A stretch of DNA of 22,751 bases from Clostridia bacterium (GTDB taxonomy: Bacteria; Bacillota; Clostridia; Christensenellales; CAG-1252): NCBI GenBank assembly GCA_017615495.1, contig JAGAAA010000116.1, positions 1-22,751 of the forward strand, read 5' to 3'. The notes beneath the pieces were generated by a model. That model was not told where the DNA came from. It did not search any database and saw only the letters and a list, made by a program, of their open reading frames with translations. Positions 1 to 7,477 of the stretch are shown here, one piece after another. Made by a program: the position numbers and the translations under genes. Position 1 is the stretch's first letter; every line of letters begins with the position of its first letter.

Positions 1-1
1 A

Positions 2-190
2 GTATACCTGACGGACGCCATTCGCCGCAGCCTGAAAACTTCGGACGCCTACGCCTACGAATTTGACGGCGCGCGTTACGACATCGGGGATAAGTTCGGC
101 TACTTGCAAGCCAATCTGGAATACGCTCTCCGCTCCCCCCTGGCAGACAAAGTCAAAGCCTACTTAAAAGAGCTCTTAAAAAAACTCTAA
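2..190 (+). CDS. galU: UTP-glucose-1-phosphate uridylyltransferase, C-terminal end (partial)
   Basis: Only the last 62 codons are in the window; the 5' part lies before base 1. The enzyme makes UDP-glucose from UTP and glucose-1-phosphate for cell-envelope polysaccharides. The visible tail has YLTDAIRRSL, then YDIGDKFGYLQANLEYALR, which is the characteristic C-terminal block of bacterial GalU (YDIGdk.GYl.A..eyaLr). It ends in a Lys/Leu-rich helix and a TAA. It converges on spoIVA across a shared terminator. The family call rests on this short block alone, so a closely related nucleotidylyltransferase cannot be fully excluded. Confidence 0.85.
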   Translation, partial: VYLTDAIRRSLKTSDAYAYEFDGARYDIGDKFGYLQANLEYALRSPLADKVKAYLKELLKKL

Positions 191-198
191 GAGAAAGA

Positions 199-223
199 AA
201 AAGCGGCAAACGCCGCTTTTTTT
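199..223. terminator. bidirectional rho-independent terminator between galU and spoIVA
   Basis: GCGGC (203-207) pairs with GCCGC (212-216) around the loop AAAC, and flanking A/T pairs extend the stem. A T run follows on the + strand (217-223) and an A run precedes it (198-202), so it can end transcription from both converging genes. It overlaps the last codons of spoIVA. Confidence 0.8.
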
Positions 224-1697
224 ATAGCAAAATGCAGATCATGCCGCCCCTGCCCTCGTTGACCATTTTGCCGAGGGTGCGGCGCACTTTGTTTTGCGCG
301 TCTTCGGGGATGCCGCCAAGCTTGCTTGCCATATCCTCGCGGACCAGTTCGTTTAGGGACTTGCCGAAGAAGTCGGTTTCCCAAATGCCTTTTTTGTCCG
401 TTTCAAATTCGGAAAGAAGATACTTTACCATCTCTTCCCCTTGTTGCTCGGTGCCCACGATGGGGGCTACCTCGGTGTTTACGTCCACCCGCATAATATG
501 AATGGAAGGGGCGGACGCTTTGAGTTTTACGCCGCATTTGCCGCCGGCTTTGAAAATTTCCGGCTCTTCCAAGACCATTTCATCCACGCCGGGCGCCACC
601 ACGCCGTAGCCTTTTTCCTTTACGTCGGCGAGGGCGTCCTTGAGCTTTTCATACGCCGCGCCCGCTTGCGACAAATATCTGATGTAGGTCATCATGCCGT
701 ATTCGCCGTCGATCTCCCTGCCCGTCACTTCCGAAAGCACTTTGTAAAAGAGATTTTCCGCCGGGATCACGCGCAAGGTGGCCTTGCCGCAAGAAGCGTC
801 TGCGCTTTCCACTTCGCAAGAAACAAAAAACTCGCTGTTTTCGGTGAGAGAGGTAAGTTTTTGAACGTCGCGCATCCTTTCCACCCCGTCAAGGCTTTCC
901 CTGACGCGCTCAAACAAATGCGTGAGGATGCCGTTTTCCTCCCCGAGGGCGCGCATCCAATCGGGGATGACAAAATCCAAGGTCTTTAAGGGGAATTCCA
1001 GCAAAACCTTCTCCAAAACTTCTCTGAACCCCTCTTCGCCCATGCTCATCAAATCTTTGGCAAGCACCGTGACGCCGTAACGCTCCGAGAGCGCGGAACG
1101 AAGCTTTTGCGTTTCGTCGGAAGAGGGCGTCCTGCTGTTTAAGATCATCACGAAGGGTTTGCCTATCTCCTTCATTTCGTTGACGACGCGCTCCTCCGCC
1201 GCCAAATAGGATGTGCGCGGGATGTCCGTCACGCTGCCGTCCTGCGTGACCACCACGCCGATGGTGGAATGATCGCGGATGACTTTTTCGGTTCCTATCT
1301 CCGCCGCTTCCTCAAAGGGGATCTCCTCTTCTTGCCAGGGCGTCATGACCATACGGGGTTTGCCATCCTCCACGCCGCCCTCGGCGCCTTCCACCATATA
1401 GCCGACGCAATCGATGAGCCTGATCTTGGCGCGAACGTTCCCCAAAGAAAGCTTGATGGCGTCCGCGGGAACAAACTTGGGTTGCGTGGTCATCACGATC
1501 TTGCCCGCCGCCGATTGCGGCATCTCGTCCGTGGCGCGAACTTTGTCGTTTTCATCCGATATTTCAGGCAAAATCAAATTTTCCATAAAGCGTTTTATAA
1601 AGGTGGATTTCCCCGTCCTGACCGGCCCCACCACACCGATATAGATATCTCCATTCGTCCTTGTGGCAATATCGTTATAGAGATCAAATTTGTCCAT
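222..1697 (-). CDS. spoIVA: stage IV sporulation protein A, spore coat basement ATPase
   Basis: 491 residues, matching the roughly 492 of B. subtilis SpoIVA. SpoIVA is a TRAFAC-type ATPase that polymerises on the outer forespore membrane and forms the base on which the coat is built. The N-terminus MDKFDLYNDIATRTNGDIYI and the Walker A motif GPVRTGKS (residues 24-31, Lys30) are diagnostic, as is the hydrophobic C-terminus GGMICILL. The start was chosen at 1697 because GGAGG lies just upstream and the protein then begins where the family begins; the longer open frame reaching 1925 would run through a terminator. Known biology puts this gene in the mother cell under sigma-E, and a matching promoter candidate is seen upstream. 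It stands alone, separated from the next gene by a strong terminator. Confidence 0.97.
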   Translation of the reverse strand: MDKFDLYNDIATRTNGDIYIGVVGPVRTGKSTFIKRFMENLILPEISDENDKVRATDEMPQSAAGKIVMTTQPKFVPADAIKLSLGNVRAKIRLIDCVGYMVEGAEGGVEDGKPRMVMTPWQEEEIPFEEAAEIGTEKVIRDHSTIGVVVTQDGSVTDIPRTSYLAAEERVVNEMKEIGKPFVMILNSRTPSSDETQKLRSALSERYGVTVLAKDLMSMGEEGFREVLEKVLLEFPLKTLDFVIPDWMRALGEENGILTHLFERVRESLDGVERMRDVQKLTSLTENSEFFVSCEVESADASCGKATLRVIPAENLFYKVLSEVTGREIDGEYGMMTYIRYLSQAGAAYEKLKDALADVKEKGYGVVAPGVDEMVLEEPEIFKAGGKCGVKLKASAPSIHIMRVDVNTEVAPIVGTEQQGEEMVKYLLSEFETDKKGIWETDFFGKSLNELVREDMASKLGGIPEDAQNKVRRTLGKMVNEGRGGMICILL

Positions 1698-1724
1698 ACT
1701 CGCCTCCTGAAACGTTGTCCGTAA

Positions 1725-1753
1725 TATATACGAAGGCGAGAAGCTAAGTATGA
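1725..1753 (-). promoter_or_regulatory. candidate sigma-E promoter of spoIVA
   Basis: On the minus strand TCATACT (1753-1747) is followed after exactly 14 bases by CGTATATA (1732-1725). These fit the B. subtilis sigma-E pattern KMATATT-N14-CATAYAHT at 12 of 15 positions. The start of transcription would fall near 1717, about 20 bases before the ATG, leaving room for the ribosome binding site. spoIVA is a known sigma-E gene, which supports the reading, but the match is inferred by eye. Confidence 0.5.
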
Positions 1754-1754
1754 C

Positions 1755-1786
1755 AAAAAAAACGGCGCAAGGTTTCCCCTGCGCCG
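1755..1786 (-). terminator. rho-independent terminator of the three-domain protein gene
   Basis: CGGCGCAGGG and its partner form a 10-bp stem (one G-T pair) closed by a GAAA tetraloop (1763-1786). Eight Ts follow on the minus strand (1762-1755). It begins 14 bases after the stop codon at 1801. Confidence 0.9.
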
Positions 1787-1800
1787 CACTGTGCAAAATT

Positions 1801-4011
1801 TTACTTGGTCTTTTTGAGCAATCTTTCCGCTTCCGCTTCGGTGACTGTGACGGTGCGGGTCTTGATGAGCCCCCTTTCCACCAAAGCTTCGGTTTCCTCA
1901 AACAGGAATTCGCCGCGCACCGCAACGAGATCCGCCGGGGTGCCGGGCTTCAAGTCGTAATTCTTTTCCAATTCCTCGATCAGGCGGAGGGCGCGCTTGA
2001 GGCCCTGCTCGCTCTTGACGCGCACCATCATCGGGGTGGCGGCGTACGCCTTGGTATCCCCCTTGTACTGCTGACGGTAGACGGTTTGCTTGTAACTATC
2101 GGTATCCAACGCGAAGAACAAGCACAGCGTCTTGCCGCGAATACGCGATTTCAAAAGGGGCTGCATGCCCTTTTTGTAGCCGTCGCCCGAAAAGCTTTCC
2201 AAAACCCTGACGCCTTTGTATGAAAGTAACTTGGCTTTGATCTCGGCGTAATAATCCTTGCGTTCCTGATCGCCCTGCTTCATCTTGGCGGCAAACCCTT
2301 TGACGAGTTTTTTCAAGGTGACGAGTTTTTCTTCGGCACCTTCTTCCGCGGGCGTTTCCACGATCTCAAACAAAACGTCTTCCTCGTCCTCTTCCCCTTC
2401 GTTTTCCGCAGCGGGCGCTTCTTCCGGCGCGGGCTCCTCCGCAGGGGCGCAAGCCGTGGCTTCGACCTCGGGTTCGTTTTTTACTTCCCCACGACGAATA
2501 ACTTCCGCGCTTTCCGTTGCGTCCAAATGGCGCTCAAAGCGTTTGATCAGCTTCTTTTCGATCAGGGCGTCGGTCTCCTCGTAGGGGTACATGGCAACGT
2601 AATCGACGCTTTCCGTCCCCGTCTCGGTAAGACCCGCCGCCGTGAGCATTTCTTCAATAAGCTTCTTTGCCTTTTTCAGCCCGAGGTCGCTCTTGACGCG
2701 AAGCATCATCGGCGTCTTTTCGTAGGTCTTTTTGTCCGAAACGTCAACTTGATGGTAGACGGTTTCCTCGTATGCCTTGGGGTCCAACGCAAGGAACAAA
2801 TTGAGCGTCTTACCTCTTACCTTCGCCACAAGGTAAGTGTTGCGTCCGAGATAGAAGCTTTCCGCCTTCCAGGAAAGACGGGGCTTTACGCCAAAGGACA
2901 GCGCATAGTTTTTGATCTCGCTGTAGTATTCCTTTGCCTTTTCGTTTTGGATGATTCTCGAAAGGAAGCTTCTGTCGTACTTAACTTCAATGACCAAACC
3001 GTCCGACGCAAGTTCAAAAAGGGTATCCGTTTCCTCTTCGACGAGAGGCGCGTTGTCCTCTTCCTTATCCTCATTGTTCTCCGCGGGCGCTTCTTCCTCT
3101 TCCGCCACGGGTTCGGGCGCAGGCTCCTCCGCAGGCTCTTCTACGGGCTCTTCGGTGGATTCTTCTGCCGGTTCCTCTTCCGCTTCTTCTACCGGCTCGG
3201 GTTCGGGCTCCGCAAGCTCAAAGACGACTTCCTCGATCTCGGGTTCTGGGGTGGGCTCTTCCACGGGCTTACTCTCCTCCGTGGGCGTTTCTTGCGCCGG
3301 CGCGGGAGCTTCCTGCGGGGTTTCCTTCACGGGTTCTTCTTCGGAAGTTTGAGGTTTGGGCTTCTTGGGCAAGCGCGGTCTTTTGACGCCGCCGAACTTT
3401 TCCAGTTCCTTTTCCTCATCCTTCTCTTGCTTTAACGCCGCGTTGGTCGCTTTTTTCAATTCCGCTTTGCTCATTTCGCTTTCGGAAACTTTGATCAAAG
3501 ATTTCTCGATCAGCTCTTCATCGCTTTGATCGGGAAGAGTCTCAACGTAATCCGTACGCTGCGGGAAATCCACCGTATAAATAAAACGGGTGACAAACGC
3601 CTGCGCGATCAAACGGCGGGCGATCTTCAGTTCCTGCAAAGTGCGGATAGGCGCAAACGTCGGTGTTGTGGCAAAATCTTTTTTGCCGGACCAATCCGCG
3701 TGCGGATAATCCTTTTGGGAATAAGCGGCGGGATCAAGCGCCAAACAAATGCAAAGCTCGTTCGCCACTACGGTAAGCCTTACGATGGTTTCTTTTCCCA
3801 CCGAAAAACTTTCCGCATTCCAAGCGGTGTGAGCCTTGACGTTTTCAAAAGCCAAGCAATAATTTTTGACATCGTCATAAAAGTACTTGACCAGTTCGTC
3901 CTGGACCACACGCGACAAAAAACTGCGGTCGTATTTTGCCACTTTGACCTTGCCGTTTTTCGTCTGACCTTTCACCTGGATCAAGTCTGTTTTCAAAGGA
4001 AAACTTTCCAT
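1801..4011 (-). CDS. acidic protein with three copies of an unrecognised domain
   Basis: 736 residues; I do not recognise the family. One domain of about 165 residues occurs three times: roughly residues 26-188, 340-508 and 563-736. Each copy has a helical start (KYDRSFLSRVVQ in copies 1 and 2), a Tyr-rich segment (copy 2: KEYYSEIKNYALSF), RGKTLxLFxALDxxxY in copies 2 and 3, TPMMxRVKS, and closes with a helix like EETDALIEKKLIK. Copies 2 and 3 are closest; the N-terminus of copy 3 has diverged. The linkers (about 189-339 and 509-562) are low-complexity Glu/Pro/Ala. There is no signal peptide or membrane segment, so it is probably cytosolic. The ATG at 4011 was preferred to the GTG at 4023 because GGGGGA lies at good spacing before it. 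It is a single-gene unit with its own promoter and terminator. Confidence 0.85.
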   Translation of the reverse strand: MESFPLKTDLIQVKGQTKNGKVKVAKYDRSFLSRVVQDELVKYFYDDVKNYCLAFENVKAHTAWNAESFSVGKETIVRLTVVANELCICLALDPAAYSQKDYPHADWSGKKDFATTPTFAPIRTLQELKIARRLIAQAFVTRFIYTVDFPQRTDYVETLPDQSDEELIEKSLIKVSESEMSKAELKKATNAALKQEKDEEKELEKFGGVKRPRLPKKPKPQTSEEEPVKETPQEAPAPAQETPTEESKPVEEPTPEPEIEEVVFELAEPEPEPVEEAEEEPAEESTEEPVEEPAEEPAPEPVAEEEEAPAENNEDKEEDNAPLVEEETDTLFELASDGLVIEVKYDRSFLSRIIQNEKAKEYYSEIKNYALSFGVKPRLSWKAESFYLGRNTYLVAKVRGKTLNLFLALDPKAYEETVYHQVDVSDKKTYEKTPMMLRVKSDLGLKKAKKLIEEMLTAAGLTETGTESVDYVAMYPYEETDALIEKKLIKRFERHLDATESAEVIRRGEVKNEPEVEATACAPAEEPAPEEAPAAENEGEEDEEDVLFEIVETPAEEGAEEKLVTLKKLVKGFAAKMKQGDQERKDYYAEIKAKLLSYKGVRVLESFSGDGYKKGMQPLLKSRIRGKTLCLFFALDTDSYKQTVYRQQYKGDTKAYAATPMMVRVKSEQGLKRALRLIEELEKNYDLKPGTPADLVAVRGEFLFEETEALVERGLIKTRTVTVTEAEAERLLKKTK

Positions 4012-4040
4012 AGCATCCCCCACTTAGAAAGATATATAAA

Positions 4041-4069
4041 ATTATAATATACTTACGCTTGAAATGCAA
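4041..4069 (-). promoter_or_regulatory. sigma-A promoter of the three-domain protein gene
   Basis: On the minus strand TTGCAT (4069-4064) and TATAAT (4046-4041) are separated by 17 bases. Initiation near 4034 gives a leader of about 23 bases before the ATG at 4011, with the GGGGGA site inside it. Confidence 0.75.
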
Positions 4070-4080
4070 GGTCGAGGAAG

Positions 4081-4127
4081 AAAAAAAATAGAAAACAAAA
4101 GAAATCATTTTCTATTAAGAAAATGAT
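4081..4127 (-). terminator. AT-rich terminator of the aro operon
   Basis: ATCATTTTCT (4104-4113) pairs perfectly with AGAAAATGAT (4118-4127) around a four-base loop. The minus strand then reads through a T-rich stretch ending in eight Ts (4088-4081). It starts 10 bases after the last stop codon of the operon. The stem is weak in GC, so efficiency is uncertain. Confidence 0.6.
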
Positions 4128-4136
4128 CTCAACGGC

Positions 4137-4340
4137 TTATTGCGCTTGACTGACGGGGGGGTTTGGTTTTGTCCAAAGCTGTTGAAAGAAATATCCAAGC
4201 GTCAAAACGCCGACTGATCCGACAAAATAAATGACGAAGGAAAGCCCAAAGAAGGAGGTGTCGAAAATGAGGTTCGTCACCATGACGTTGGTGAACTTCT
4301 TCATCAAAAACAGCACGACAACACAGCAAACGATGTACAA
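4137..4340 (-). CDS. small membrane protein of unknown function
   Basis: 67 residues when read from the TTG at 4340. Two hydrophobic stretches are visible, one at the very start (YIVCCVVVLFLM) and one in the second half (FFGLSFVIYFVGSVGVLTLG), so a two-helix membrane protein is likely. It is the last gene of the aro operon, 36 bases after the adenosine deaminase stop. The start is uncertain. A strong AAAGGAGG site at 4364-4357 is too far from the TTG (16 bases) but sits 4 bases before an in-frame ATA at 4352, which would add four residues. No family is recognised. The overlapping frame 4129-4329 lacks these features. Confidence 0.55.
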   Translation of the reverse strand: MYIVCCVVVLFLMKKFTNVMVTNLIFDTSFFGLSFVIYFVGSVGVLTLGYFFQQLWTKPNPPVSQAQ

Positions 4341-4376
4341 GACGAGCGATATAACGCCTCCTTTGTAGCGCCTGCG

Positions 4377-5297
4377 TTATTTAAGACCAAAGGCGTGCGA
4401 TCTTGCGTTTTGCGTTAGTTTTGAAAACAGCGCGTCCGAGAAGCCGAACGCCGCCTTGACCTTCTCCCACTCTTTGGGAACGTCGGTGGCGGAAACCGTC
4501 ATATTGTCCGAACAGAGCGCGACGGGGATGCCCGCTTTCAAAAAGCGCTTGATCGGATGGTTTTCCATCTTGTCCACCGCCCCCGTTTGCAGGTTGCTGG
4601 TTGGGCAAACCTCCACGAGGACGCCCTCTTGCTTGATGCGGTCAAGCAGGTCTTCGCTCTTTGCGGCAACGCCGTGTCCGATGCGCTTGGCGCCAAAGTC
4701 GAGGGCGGCTTTGACGCTCTCCTCCCCCGCCGCTTCTCCGGCGTGGATGGTAACGTTCAGCCCAAGCTTGGAAGCAAGGGCAAACACTTCTTTGTAGTTT
4801 TCGGTGGGGTACAAGGCTTCCGCGCCCGCAAGGTCCACGCCCACGACGCCTTTTTCTTCAAATTCCGCCGCAAGTTCCACCGTGCGGAGGTTCTCTTCCC
4901 TGCTTTTGCCTCGCATGCAGCAAAGGATCAATTTCATCGGTAGTTTTGTCTCTTGAAGTCCCTTGACTGCTCCTTGCACGACGTCTTCCGCCGCCGCCCC
5001 CTTTTCCGTGTGCAGTATGGGCGCGAAGCGCACTTCGGCATAGGTGTACCCCCTTTGTAGCAAACGGTCGCCAAGCGACCTCACTGCCCATTCCACCGCC
5101 TCCGCGTTTTGCAAGACGGAAAGGGGCAGATCGAATTTTTTGAGATAATCGTTCAAGGTGCCTTTGCCGTCAAAAGTGAGCGCCTTTTGGAGGGCGTCTT
5201 CCTCCCTCGTAAAAAGAGAGACGCCCGAAAGGTCTGCTAAAAACAGCACTTCCCGCGGCGTCAACGATCCGTCCAAATGCAAATGCAGGTCGATCAT
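4377..5297 (-). CDS. add: adenosine deaminase-type amidohydrolase
   Basis: 306 residues, a little short for the family. The enzyme deaminates adenosine (or a related purine) to inosine in purine salvage. Metal and catalytic motifs of the ADA fold are present in order: HLHLDGS (His5, His7), HAGEAAGEES in the second half, GHGVA, CPTSN and SDNMTVS. The last replaces the usual DDP with DNM, which I believe also occurs in other clostridial family members. The ATG overlaps the stop of the phosphoesterase gene as ATGA, and AGGAG lies 8 bases before it, so it is translated as part of the aro operon. Substrate could also be adenine or another aminopurine, because family members with that activity share these motifs. 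Confidence 0.88.
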   Translation of the reverse strand: MIDLHLHLDGSLTPREVLFLADLSGVSLFTREEDALQKALTFDGKGTLNDYLKKFDLPLSVLQNAEAVEWAVRSLGDRLLQRGYTYAEVRFAPILHTEKGAAAEDVVQGAVKGLQETKLPMKLILCCMRGKSREENLRTVELAAEFEEKGVVGVDLAGAEALYPTENYKEVFALASKLGLNVTIHAGEAAGEESVKAALDFGAKRIGHGVAAKSEDLLDRIKQEGVLVEVCPTSNLQTGAVDKMENHPIKRFLKAGIPVALCSDNMTVSATDVPKEWEKVKAAFGFSDALFSKLTQNARSHAFGLK

Positions 5298-5829
5298 AAA
5301 TCGCGCTCCTGAATGAGCGCTCCGCTCAAATCGTACAGGCGGATAGTGCCTTCGTCAAGCAGAATAAAACTCTTTGCCGTCCCCTCCTTGGGCAGGCTGA
5401 GCGAGCCGGGGTTTGCCACCACCACGCCTGCCTTCTCCTTGATAAAACCGGTATGATAGTGCCCGTAAAGCACCACGTCCGCCTTACCTTTGGGAAGGTG
5501 ATCGATGTCGTATTTGTCCCCGTGCGAAGCGTGGATAAGTTTGCCGCCGAAAAACAAAAAGGCTTCGGCAGGCATTGAGAAAACCGACACGGTGAGGTCA
5601 ACGTCGCTGTCGCAATTGCCCCTGACCGCAATGATCCGCTCCGCGTTTTTGTTCAAAAGTTCCGCCACGCCGCGTGGGTCGTACCCTTCGGGAAGCGGAT
5701 TTCTTACGCCGTGGTAGTAAAGGTCGCCGAGGAGCAGTATCTTCTCCGCGCCAAGCGCCGCCGCTTGGTCAAAAAGGCGCGCGCCGCAGTGAGGGAGCCG
5801 TGGATGTCGGATGCGACGGCTATCTTCAT
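5294..5829 (-). pseudogene. yfcE: YfcE/MJ0936-type metallophosphoesterase, interrupted by a frameshift
   Basis: Two frames together give one complete phosphodiesterase of about 178 residues. Frame one starts at the ATG at 5829 (MKIAVASDIHGSLTAARA), with the metal motif SDIHGS. Frame two continues from about 5776 with LFDQAAALGAEKILLLGDL, then YYHG, GNCDSDVD, SHGDKYD and YGHYHTG, ending at the TGA at 5294. One missing base inside the GC repeat GCGGCGCGCGCC (about 5776-5787) joins them and restores the spacing usual in the family. As written, frame one stops after about 44 residues, and frame two could only start internally (GTG at 5668), without the first metal motif. It may be a sequencing or assembly error. 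The ATG overlaps the aroQ stop as ATGA. Confidence 0.8.
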
Positions 5830-6260
5830 TTGCTCACCTTCTTTTTGAGGGCGTCCAGCGCTTCAAAGTAACCTTGGAATCCCTTGCCCGTCACGCGCAA
5901 GAAGGCGTATTCCGAAACGTAACTGATCTTGCGGTAATCCTCGCGCTGGTCCACGTCGGTCAGATGCACTTCCACCGTGGGGATCTGCACCGCCTTAAGT
6001 GCGTCCAAAATGGCGACTGAGGTGTGCGTATAAGCGCCGGGATTGATGACGATGCCGTCGTACCTCCCGAGGGCGCGCTGGATATACCCCACGATGCACC
6101 CTTCGCAGTTGGATTGCACGCACTTGACCTTGACGCCCGTCGCCTTCGCGTGCGCCTTGATCTCTTTGACCAAAGTTTTGTAATCCTTTTTGCCGTAAAG
6201 GTCAGGCTCGCGCACGCCGAGCATGTTCAAATTCACACCGTTGATCACGAGAATCTTCAT
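5826..6260 (-). CDS. aroQ: type II 3-dehydroquinate dehydratase
   Basis: 144 residues, the usual length for the dodecameric type II enzyme that converts 3-dehydroquinate to 3-dehydroshikimate. Visible motifs: NGVNLNMLG at residues 8-16, DLYG with the catalytic-loop Tyr, SNCEGCIVGYIQ, NPGAYTHTS, and EVHLTDVDQRED carrying the catalytic His. The position after NG is Val instead of the common Pro. GAGGTG lies 8 bases before the ATG, which overlaps the stop of aroE-aroK as ATGA. Its place directly after the dehydrogenase-kinase and synthase genes confirms the pathway assignment. Confidence 0.96.
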   Translation of the reverse strand: MKILVINGVNLNMLGVREPDLYGKKDYKTLVKEIKAHAKATGVKVKCVQSNCEGCIVGYIQRALGRYDGIVINPGAYTHTSVAILDALKAVQIPTVEVHLTDVDQREDYRKISYVSEYAFLRVTGKGFQGYFEALDALKKKVSK

Positions 6261-7477
6261 TGCTTTTTCACCTCGTCTAGTATCCTATTGACAGCGTCCT
6301 CAACGCTTCCGTCGTTGTCCACGACCACTTCCGCCAAAGCGCGGTAAATGGGCTCGCGTTCCTCAAAGAGCTTTTTGATCCTGCCCCCTTGGCTTAGGGG
6401 TCTGCCCTCGTCCGACAAAGCCGCAAGATCGCGCCGCAAGTATACGATCATGCCGTTTTGCCTGAGGTTCAAGCGGTTTCGCTCCTTCAACACCGCGCCG
6501 CCGCCCGTGGCAATCACGAGGCGGTGCTTTTTGGCAAGCTCTGCGATCACTTCGCTTTCATAAAGGCGGAAGGCGTCCTCCCCCTCTTTTGCGAAGATAG
6601 AAGGAATATCTCCGTGCGCCTTGACGATCTCATCGTCCGCGTCCACGAATTCTTTTCCAAGTTTTGCCGCAAGCGCCCGTCCGACGGTGGTCTTGCCGCA
6701 AGAAGGCATCCCCACAAGCACGATATTCCGGTCCTCCGCAAGGATCTCCTTGACGATGCGGTCCACTTCGCTTTCGGGCGGAAGGGTGCCGTGGAATTTT
6801 TCCGCGCTGTACGCCGCCTGCCCTACCAGCATATCCAAGCCGGTGGCAACGGGGATGCCCCTATCCTCCGCCTGCAAAGCCAAGCGCGTTTTGAAGGGGT
6901 TGTAGATCACTTCCTGCACACCCTCCAAGGCGGGAAACAGCGATAAGTCGATCAAGCCGTCCTCATTCCCGGGGAAGGTGCCCACCGGCGTCGTGTTGAT
7001 GACGTACGCCGCGTCCTTGTGCCTGCCGATGTTTTGGTAATTGTCTTCCCCACTGCGGGAGATCTTGACGATCACCCCCGCGCCGTTCTCTTTGGCAAGG
7101 TACTCCGCCGTCTCCGACGTATTGCCCGAACCGAGGATCAACACCTTTTTGCCTTGGAGGGAAACGCCCGTCTTTTTGAGCGCGTACTCCAAGCCGCGGA
7201 TGTCCATATTGTAGCCCTTAAGTTTGCCGCCCTCCCTGACCACGAGGTTCACCACGCCGAGGGCTTTTGCCTCGGGCGAGATCTCATCCAAAAAGGGAAT
7301 GACAGCCTTTTTGTAAGGGATGGTAACGTTAAACGCGCGGTATTTGCCCGAGTGGATGAAAGAAGCGAGGTCCTCTTCCTTGACCTCGGTCAGATCGTAA
7401 TCGTACCCCAGCTTGTTGTGCACGATCTTGGAATAGCTGTAATCCAGCCTTTTACCGATCAAACAAAATTCAGCCAT
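6257..7477 (-). CDS. aroE-aroK: bifunctional shikimate dehydrogenase-shikimate kinase
   Basis: 406 residues, two enzymes in one chain. Residues 1 to about 245 are an AroE-type dehydrogenase: SYSKIVHN, NVTIPYKK with the catalytic Lys, GYNMDIRG with the catalytic Asp, the dinucleotide loop GSGNTSETA, and NTTPVGTFP. Residues from about 248 to the end are shikimate kinase: GMPSCGKTT (Walker A), DADDEI, FRLYESEV, ATGGGAVL and GRPLS. The chain reduces 3-dehydroshikimate and phosphorylates the product. No internal ribosome site or stop is seen, so the fusion looks real. The ATG shares one base with the aroB stop (TAATG), and GGAG precedes it. The nucleotide-binding loop is the divergent form that I associate with clostridial AroE. 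Confidence 0.95.
   Translation of the reverse strand: MAEFCLIGKRLDYSYSKIVHNKLGYDYDLTEVKEEDLASFIHSGKYRAFNVTIPYKKAVIPFLDEISPEAKALGVVNLVVREGGKLKGYNMDIRGLEYALKKTGVSLQGKKVLILGSGNTSETAEYLAKENGAGVIVKISRSGEDNYQNIGRHKDAAYVINTTPVGTFPGNEDGLIDLSLFPALEGVQEVIYNPFKTRLALQAEDRGIPVATGLDMLVGQAAYSAEKFHGTLPPESEVDRIVKEILAEDRNIVLVGMPSCGKTTVGRALAAKLGKEFVDADDEIVKAHGDIPSIFAKEGEDAFRLYESEVIAELAKKHRLVIATGGGAVLKERNRLNLRQNGMIVYLRRDLAALSDEGRPLSQGGRIKKLFEEREPIYRALAEVVVDNDGSVEDAVNRILDEVKKQ

Noticed and set aside
1698..1925. N-terminal extension of SpoIVA to 1925
   Set aside because: It crosses a strong terminator and the end of the next gene; the ATG at 1697 has GGAGG and gives the conserved start.
2527..3435. 302-codon open frame on the + strand with Arg/Phe/Leu-rich sequence
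   Set aside because: Antisense of the Glu/Pro-rich linker of the three-domain protein; the low-complexity composition explains the long open frame.
4129..4329. 66-codon frame overlapping the small membrane protein
   Set aside because: It has no ribosome site and mixed composition; the other frame shows two clear membrane helices.
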